From positions 1 through 10,948 of the forward strand of contig JADHTD010000065.1 of assembly GCA_016776525.1 (NCBI GenBank): 10,948 nt of DNA, given 5' to 3'. Positions 6,549 to 10,948 of the stretch are shown here, piece by piece; within the stretch, counting starts at the first letter, position 1; each line of letters begins with the position of its first letter. The position numbers were made by a program, and so were the translations under genes. Source of the DNA: Rhodospirillales bacterium. GTDB lineage: Bacteria; Pseudomonadota; Alphaproteobacteria; Rhodospirillales; JADHTD01. The notes beneath the pieces are model-generated. The model saw only the letters and a program-made list of their open reading frames with translations. It had not been told where the DNA came from and ran no database searches.

Positions 6549-6600
6549 CCCCCGCTTCTTTGGGTTCCACTTTCCCAAAAAAGCGGGGGCGCTTCTTTTT
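6549..6600 (+). terminator. Intrinsic terminator after the hook-like gene
   Basis: A left arm at 6549-6564 and a right arm at 6574-6589 form a 16-bp stem with one mismatch (CCCCCGCTTC... against ...AAGCGGGGG), with a 9-nt loop. GCGCTTCTTTTT follows, giving a T-rich tail at 6593-6600. It starts 35 nt after the stop codon. It separates the hook-like gene from the flgI operon. Confidence 0.8.
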
Positions 6601-6628
6601 AGGCCGGAACCCCGCCGGACCAAGCCTA

Positions 6629-6675
6629 CCCGGCAAAATCTTCCCCCTGTCGCCCGATGTTGCCCGATTGACAGG
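6629..6675 (+). promoter_or_regulatory. Candidate enhancer region upstream of flgI
   Basis: This stretch contains CCCGGCAA (6629-6636, shared with the hook-like gene's upstream DNA), then CCTGTC (6646-6651) and GACAGG (6670-6675) as inverted arms around two direct copies of GCCCGAT (6652-6658, 6662-6668) set 10 bp apart, one helical turn. It lies about 90-135 bp upstream of the predicted start, where sigma-54 activators bind. The repeats are seen directly; the activator (perhaps FlbD) is inferred. Confidence 0.4.
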
Positions 6676-6738
6676 AAAATCGGCTCTTTAGGAGACAAAA
6701 AAATGTTATTTTTCAATGGATTAATAGAGACCTTCGCT

Positions 6739-6754
6739 TGGCACGGAATTCGCA
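6739..6754 (+). promoter_or_regulatory. Sigma-54 (-24/-12) promoter of the flgI operon
   Basis: TGGCACGGAATTCGCA matches the consensus TGGCACG-N4-TTGCW at every fixed base except one (C for T at 6751). GG (6740-6741) and GC (6752-6753) have the exact 10-nt spacing. The predicted start is near 6765, giving a leader of about 36 nt before flgI. The site fits the known sigma-54 control of hook and basal-body genes. Confidence 0.85.
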
Positions 6755-6800
6755 AGTTAAAGGGCGATTTGGGACAATTTGATAAGAAACGGAATTCATC

Positions 6801-7967
6801 ATGATGCATACGGGAAAAAAAGAGCACCCCGCCACAATCATGAAAAAGGCGTTGAGCCAGGGCTTTGGCGCGTTGCTGATGAGTTTGGCAATGATTGCTT
6901 TTGCCGCCGGTTCCGCCGATGGCGCCTCGCGCATCAAAGACATCGTCGATTTTGAGGGCGTCCGCGACAACCAACTGGTCGGTTATGGCTTGGTCGTTGG
7001 CCTCAACGGCACCGGCGACTCACTGGCTAACGGTCATTTCACGAAACAAAGCCTGCAATCCATGCTCAACCGGCTTGGCGTGAAACCGACCGATGACGGT
7101 CTCGATTCCAGCAACGTCGCAGCCGTTATGGTCACTGCCGTTCTTCCGCCCTTTGTTGCCACGGGGTCCAGGATAGATGTCACCGTCAGCGCGCTGGGCG
7201 ATTCGTCCAGTCTGATGGGCGGCACGCTTCTGGTGACGCCCGCTCTCGGCGCCGACGGTGAAGTTTATGCCGTTGCCCAGGGACAGATCGCGGTCGGCGG
7301 CTTTACTGCCGGTGGCAATGCGCAAACGGTCACCAAGGGCGTTCCGACCAGCGGCCGCATCGCCAACGGCGCCATCGTCGAACGGACCCTTGAATTCGAC
7401 ATGACCAATATGGAAAAAGTGACGTTGTCGTTGCGCAATCCGGATTTCACCACGGCGCGCCGTATTGCCCAAGCCGTCAATGCTTTCCTCGGCACCGACG
7501 CCGCCCGGCCGAGCGATCCGTCGAATGTTCACATTCGGGTGCCGCGGAGCTACGACAAAAACGTCGTCAACCTGATCACCGACATCGAGCAACTGCGGAT
7601 CGAACCCGATCAACTGGCCCGTGTCATCATCGACGAACAATCCGGCATCATCGTCATGGGTGAAAACGTCTCCATCAGTACGGTCGCCATCGCCCAGGGC
7701 AACCTGACCATTCGCATCACTGAATCGGAACAGGTGTCGCAACCCGGCCCCTTTGCCGAAGTCGGCGACACGACCACCGTCGACCGCACCGAAATCGAAG
7801 TCGATGAAGGTGAAGACAAGCAACTGACGGTTCTCAGCGGCGGTATCACCTTGCAGGAACTGGTCAACGGCCTCAATGCTCTGGGCATCGGCCCCCGCGA
7901 TATGATCACCATCCTGCAGGCCGTCAAAACCGCCGGCGCCCTGCAAGCCGAAATCGAGGTGATGTAA
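6801..7967 (+). CDS. flgI: Flagellar P-ring protein FlgI
   Basis: FlgI is secreted by Sec to the periplasm and polymerises into the P-ring, the peptidoglycan-level bushing around the rod. The 388-residue frame has an extended N-terminus, then a signal peptide (MKKALSQGFGALLMSLAMIAFA, residues 14-35) with probable cleavage after SADGA (42). The mature start SRIKDIVDFEGVRDNQLVGYGLVVGLNGTGDS is the strongest FlgI signature. Later family blocks include TVSALGDSSSLMGGTLLVTPALGADGEVYAVAQG and the C-terminal LVNGLNALGIGPRDMITILQAVKTAGALQAEIEVM. Start choice is open: ATG 6801/6804 have GGAA 7-10 nt upstream, while ATG 6840 gives a textbook signal peptide but has no clear ribosome site. The stop overlaps the flgJ ATG by one base (TAATG). 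First gene of a sigma-54-driven operon. Confidence 0.96.
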   Translation: MMHTGKKEHPATIMKKALSQGFGALLMSLAMIAFAAGSADGASRIKDIVDFEGVRDNQLVGYGLVVGLNGTGDSLANGHFTKQSLQSMLNRLGVKPTDDGLDSSNVAAVMVTAVLPPFVATGSRIDVTVSALGDSSSLMGGTLLVTPALGADGEVYAVAQGQIAVGGFTAGGNAQTVTKGVPTSGRIANGAIVERTLEFDMTNMEKVTLSLRNPDFTTARRIAQAVNAFLGTDAARPSDPSNVHIRVPRSYDKNVVNLITDIEQLRIEPDQLARVIIDEQSGIIVMGENVSISTVAIAQGNLTIRITESEQVSQPGPFAEVGDTTTVDRTEIEVDEGEDKQLTVLSGGITLQELVNGLNALGIGPRDMITILQAVKTAGALQAEIEVM

Positions 7968-8284
7968 TGTCCTCGACAGCCATACAGTTGCAGTCGGAAA
8001 CCGCCCAGGCCTTTGCCAAGGCGCCGCCCAATACCAGCCGCAAGAACCTGACCTACGATCAGGCCCGGAAAGTCGCGCAGGATTTCGAAGCCTTCTTCCT
8101 GGGGCAATCCCTGCAACCGATGTTCTCGAGCCTGGACAGCGCCCCGCCCTTCGGTGGCGGTCAGGCGGAATCCATGTGGCGGTCGATGCAGGTAGATGAA
8201 TACGGCAAAGCCATCGCCCGCTCCGGCGGCATCGGCATTGCCGACGCCATCGTCAGCGAACTTCTCAAATCGCAGGAGATATAA
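7967..8284 (+). CDS. flgJ: Rod-binding protein FlgJ, single-domain (CheL type)
   Basis: A 105-residue protein corresponding to the N-terminal rod-binding (cap) domain of FlgJ, which helps rod subunits assemble in the periplasm. The domain spans about residues 32-104: QARKVAQDFEAFFLGQSLQPMF (32-53), GGGQAESMWRSMQVDEYGKAIARSGGIGIADAI (63-95). The C-terminal peptidoglycan hydrolase (muramidase) half found in enterobacterial FlgJ is absent, as is normal in Alphaproteobacteria, where the protein is often called CheL; a separate hydrolase must then open the cell wall. ATG overlaps the flgI stop by one base and has GAGGTG 5 nt upstream, so translation is probably coupled. Confidence 0.92.
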   Translation: MSSTAIQLQSETAQAFAKAPPNTSRKNLTYDQARKVAQDFEAFFLGQSLQPMFSSLDSAPPFGGGQAESMWRSMQVDEYGKAIARSGGIGIADAIVSELLKSQEI

Positions 8285-8289
8285 GCATC

Positions 8290-8733
8290 ATGGAAACCAA
8301 TAAACGTTTCAAAGACATGATCGTGATTAGCGGCCGTCTGGCTCATATCCTGGTCAAGGAGAACGAGGCGCTGCGCAAACGCAAAGCCGACGTCGTTTCT
8401 GAGACGTTCAAGGAAAAAGACACTCTTTGCCGGGCTTACGAAGCCCGCGCCAAAAGCCTCAGGGAAAACGCTGACAGCCTGGGCGAGGTGGAGGAAAGCA
8501 CCCGCAAGGAACTACGGGACCTGACCAAAAAAATCGATGAGCTGACGGAAGAAAACGCCCGTCTGCTGTCGATCGGGATCGAGGTCAACAAACGGGTCAT
8601 GGATGCCGTTTCCGATGCCGTCAAACAAGCCGTGCCGGGTCCGGGGACATATTCCGCCAAGGGAACCACCGACCTGGAAGATGTCCAGGCCGCGCCCCTG
8701 AACATGTCCGTCTCACTTAACCAGACCCTTTAG
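8290..8733 (+). CDS. FlgN-like flagellar export chaperone
   Basis: A 147-residue, highly charged, helical protein. FlgN-family chaperones bind the C-termini of the junction proteins FlgK and FlgL in the cytoplasm and hold them unfolded for export. Visible here are a long helical, coiled-coil-prone region from about residue 8 to 112 (ENEALRKRKADVVSE; KIDELTEENARLL) and a short, less ordered tail from about 113 that ends MSVSLNQTL, close to the asparagine-rich tails of other FlgN-like proteins. Sequence identity with enterobacterial FlgN is not obvious, so the call leans on size, helicity and position directly before flgK. ATG 8290 has AGGAG about 11 nt upstream and lies 5 nt after flgJ. Confidence 0.7.
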   Translation: METNKRFKDMIVISGRLAHILVKENEALRKRKADVVSETFKEKDTLCRAYEARAKSLRENADSLGEVEESTRKELRDLTKKIDELTEENARLLSIGIEVNKRVMDAVSDAVKQAVPGPGTYSAKGTTDLEDVQAAPLNMSVSLNQTL

Positions 8734-8756
8734 CGCGTCGCTGAGGAGACCTTACA

Positions 8757-10919
8757 ATGGCCGGTTCGATCACCCTCGCTCTGCAAACCGCCCGCAGCGG
8801 ACTGCTGGCCAATCAACAGGCCCTGGATGCGGTTGCCAACAATATCTCCAACGTCAATTCGGCGGGCTATTCCCGTAAGGTTGTCAATCTGGAAGCACGG
8901 GTCGTTTCGGCCACAGGCGCCGGCGTCCAGATATCCGCAATCAACCGCAAGATTGACGAAGGCCTCCTCAAGAGCATGCGCCAGGAATTCAGCAGCCTGG
9001 AAGAAATCAGCGTCCAGGAAAATTACTACGCCCGCCTACAGGAGATGTTCGGCAGTCCGGAAGGCAACACTTCGATCAGTCACATTATGACGGAGTTCGC
9101 AAATGCCCTGGAATCCCTCACCCTGAATCCGGACAAGACCCTGGAGCAAAATGAAGTTATTCGCTGGGGTCGCCAAATCACCCAGTCACTGCAACAGATG
9201 ACCACAACCATTCAGGATTTGCGGCAGCAGGTTGACAAGCAAATCGCCGATCAGGTTACGGAAATCAATGATCTGATCTCCCAAATTGGCAATCTGAACG
9301 ACAAGATCGTCCGCAACGACGCCATAACCCTGGATTCAACGGATCTTCGGGACCAGCGCGATTCCGCCATCGATACTCTGTCCAAATTGGTCGATATCTC
9401 ATACTTCTTCCGCGGTGACGGCGATGTCATTGTATTTACCACCGCCGGCCGCACCCTGGTTGATAACATTCCGTCAACCCTGACCCATTCAGCGGCCAGT
9501 TCCGTGAGCTCGACGACAACCCATGCGGAAGGTGACTTCGGCGGTATTTTTGTCGGTTCCACTGCCGATGCGACCAACGATATCACCAACGAACTGCGCG
9601 GCGGGTCCCTGAAAGGTCTGGTCGAACTGCGCGACGACGTCATGACCGACCTGCAAAGCCAGATCGACGAATTGGCGGCGGAACTGAGGGATACCATTAA
9701 TCAGGTTCATAATCGGGGCTTTGCTTTTCCCGGCTCCCAGGAAATGAACGGCACCCGTATCTTTACCCAATCCGCAACCTCGACGATGACCTTTTCCAGC
9801 GGCGACACCACCATGGTGCTGTTCGACAGCAACGGCGACCAGCAGGCCGTCACCACAATCCAAACCCTAATCGGCGGGGCCAGCGACTCCGTCAATGACG
9901 TTGCCACCGCCATGCAGACCTGGCTGCAGGCCAACGGAGCCGGCACGGCAACCGTCGCCGTCGGCAGCGACGGTAAACTGGCCATCAGCCTGAACACGAC
10001 AACCCTGAACCTGGCTTTCCGCGACGAAACGGCAACGGCCAGCGGCAACACCCATTCCGATGCAACCATCACCTACGATGTAGATGCCGACGGCACGGCG
10101 GAGGAAACGGTTTCCGGTTTCGCCAATTTCTTCGGCCTCAATGATTTCTTTGTCGATGGCTTAAACAGCAATGTTTACGAGTCGAATGCCCTGGCCAGCA
10201 CCTTCGCGGCCCCCAATTCCGACACCCTGGAATTTATCGACAGCAATGCCGGATCGCTCGGCACAGTGGCAGTAACGGCCGGCCAAAGCCTGTCGACCAT
10301 CGTCAGCAACATCAACGCCGCCAACCTGGGCGTCACCGCCGCCCAGGTTCCCGATGGTTCCGGCTTCCGCCTGAGAATTTCCCATGACAGCGGCTACGAC
10401 CTGGAAATTGCTCCGACCTCGGGTAACTTCCTCGGCGATTACGGCATGCATGTGGCCGACGTCCGGGTCGCCAGCACCCTGGACGTCCGCAGCGATATTA
10501 TCGATGATCCAAGCTTGGTTTCCCGCGGCGCGGCGCAATGGAACGCCAGCCTTGGCGCTTCCGGTGAATATTTCACCAGTGCCGGTGACGACACCATTGC
10601 CAAGGCCCTGGGCGATGTTATGACGACAACCAATGCCTTCGATTCCGCCGGCGGCTTGGCCTCCCTGACAACAACTTTCTACGATTATTCTTCAGCCATA
10701 ATCGGACGAAGCGCCAGCCTCGCCGACACCAATGACAGCAACCTGGAATACCGGCAGAACCTCGCCGACAGCCTGGAATACAAGTCCAACACCATCCGGG
10801 GCGTCAACCTCGATGAGGAAATGGCCCAGTTGATTTTGTATGAGCAGGCCTATGCAGCCTCCGCCCGCGTGATTTCGGTCATCCAGGACATTTTGGACGC
10901 TCTCGAACGGGCGCTTTAG
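8757..10919 (+). CDS. flgK: Flagellar hook-associated protein 1 FlgK
   Basis: FlgK is the first of two junction proteins between hook and filament, exported by the flagellar type III system. The N-terminal axial motif is ALDAVANNISNVNSAGYSRKVVNLE (22-46), and the C-terminal one is GVNLDEEMAQLILYEQAYAASARVISVIQDIL (682-713), both diagnostic. The coiled-coil region covers about 95-200. The protein has 720 residues against about 550 in E. coli; the extra length is a Thr/Ser/Asn-rich central part (about 330-600). Within it, FGLNDFFVDG (about 460-469) is a common FlgK block. Residues about 498-545 (GTVAVTAGQSLSTIVSNINA) look like a flagellin hook IN-type repeat. ATG 8757 has GAGGAG 8 nt upstream and follows the flgN-like gene by 23 bp. 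Confidence 0.95.
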   Translation: MAGSITLALQTARSGLLANQQALDAVANNISNVNSAGYSRKVVNLEARVVSATGAGVQISAINRKIDEGLLKSMRQEFSSLEEISVQENYYARLQEMFGSPEGNTSISHIMTEFANALESLTLNPDKTLEQNEVIRWGRQITQSLQQMTTTIQDLRQQVDKQIADQVTEINDLISQIGNLNDKIVRNDAITLDSTDLRDQRDSAIDTLSKLVDISYFFRGDGDVIVFTTAGRTLVDNIPSTLTHSAASSVSSTTTHAEGDFGGIFVGSTADATNDITNELRGGSLKGLVELRDDVMTDLQSQIDELAAELRDTINQVHNRGFAFPGSQEMNGTRIFTQSATSTMTFSSGDTTMVLFDSNGDQQAVTTIQTLIGGASDSVNDVATAMQTWLQANGAGTATVAVGSDGKLAISLNTTTLNLAFRDETATASGNTHSDATITYDVDADGTAEETVSGFANFFGLNDFFVDGLNSNVYESNALASTFAAPNSDTLEFIDSNAGSLGTVAVTAGQSLSTIVSNINAANLGVTAAQVPDGSGFRLRISHDSGYDLEIAPTSGNFLGDYGMHVADVRVASTLDVRSDIIDDPSLVSRGAAQWNASLGASGEYFTSAGDDTIAKALGDVMTTTNAFDSAGGLASLTTTFYDYSSAIIGRSASLADTNDSNLEYRQNLADSLEYKSNTIRGVNLDEEMAQLILYEQAYAASARVISVIQDILDALERAL

Positions 10920-10933
10920 TTTAGGAGGGAATG

Positions 10934-10948
10934 ATGGCAAAACGCATT
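10934..10948 (+). CDS. Start of the next flagellar gene, probably flgL (cut by window edge)
   Basis: Only five codons are present (MAKRI). AGGAGG at 10923-10928, 5 nt before this ATG, is a near-perfect ribosome site and favours 10934 over the ATG at 10931. The start lies 15 nt after flgK on the same strand. FlgL, the second junction protein, usually follows flgK, so flgL is the likely identity by gene order; the residues alone are too few to confirm it. Confidence 0.5.

Noticed and set aside
7020..7946. 308-codon open frame on the minus strand opposite flgI
   Set aside because: Low-complexity Asp/Gly-rich antisense shadow with no ribosome site or family features; flgI is certain on the plus strand.
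1..10948. Signs of a mobile element, CRISPR array, phage or defence island
   Set aside because: No transposase, integrase, long terminal repeats, spaced repeats or tRNA were seen; every sizeable gene belongs to a known flagellar, regulatory or transport family.

Overview
The window looks like part of an alphaproteobacterial chromosome, probably from a Rhodospirillales-like organism. It has moderately high GC, and it encodes FliX (a flagellar regulator confined to Alphaproteobacteria), a single-domain FlgJ of the CheL type, a perfect CtrA box and two sigma-54 (-24/-12) promoters. It is a flagellar structural locus with a ferric-iron ABC importer operon inside it. No RNA genes, insertion sequences, CRISPR arrays or attachment sites were seen.

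Layout. (1) Positions 1-820, minus strand: the 5' part of dksA, cut by the window edge, preceded by fliX. A CtrA-type promoter sits just upstream of fliX. (2) Positions 821-1153: a divergent control region with the CtrA site on the fliX side and Fur-like and Irr-like iron boxes on the other side. (3) Positions 1154-5058, plus strand: periplasmic Fe(III)-binding protein, fused two-domain permease and ATPase. A strong hairpin follows the first gene, and the last two genes overlap by ATGA. (4) Positions 5059-6600: a FlgE-type hook family gene with its own sigma-54 promoter and an intrinsic terminator. (5) Positions 6601-10948: a second sigma-54 promoter driving flgI, flgJ (cheL), a flgN-like chaperone gene and flgK, tightly packed, followed by the first codons of another gene, probably flgL.

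How it fits together. The flagellar genes cover the early checkpoint regulator (FliX), the P-ring (FlgI), the rod-binding assembly factor (FlgJ), a hook-filament-junction chaperone (FlgN-like), the first junction protein (FlgK) and a hook-family axial protein. The promoters suggest the usual alphaproteobacterial cascade: CtrA turns on fliX, and sigma-54 with an enhancer-binding protein turns on hook and basal-body genes. The iron importer is functionally separate and appears to carry its own iron-responsive control.

Overall this is a well-recognisable region, not a new system. The points most worth a second look are the regulatory DNA, the placement of the iron operon between fliX and flgI, and the identity of the hook-like gene.
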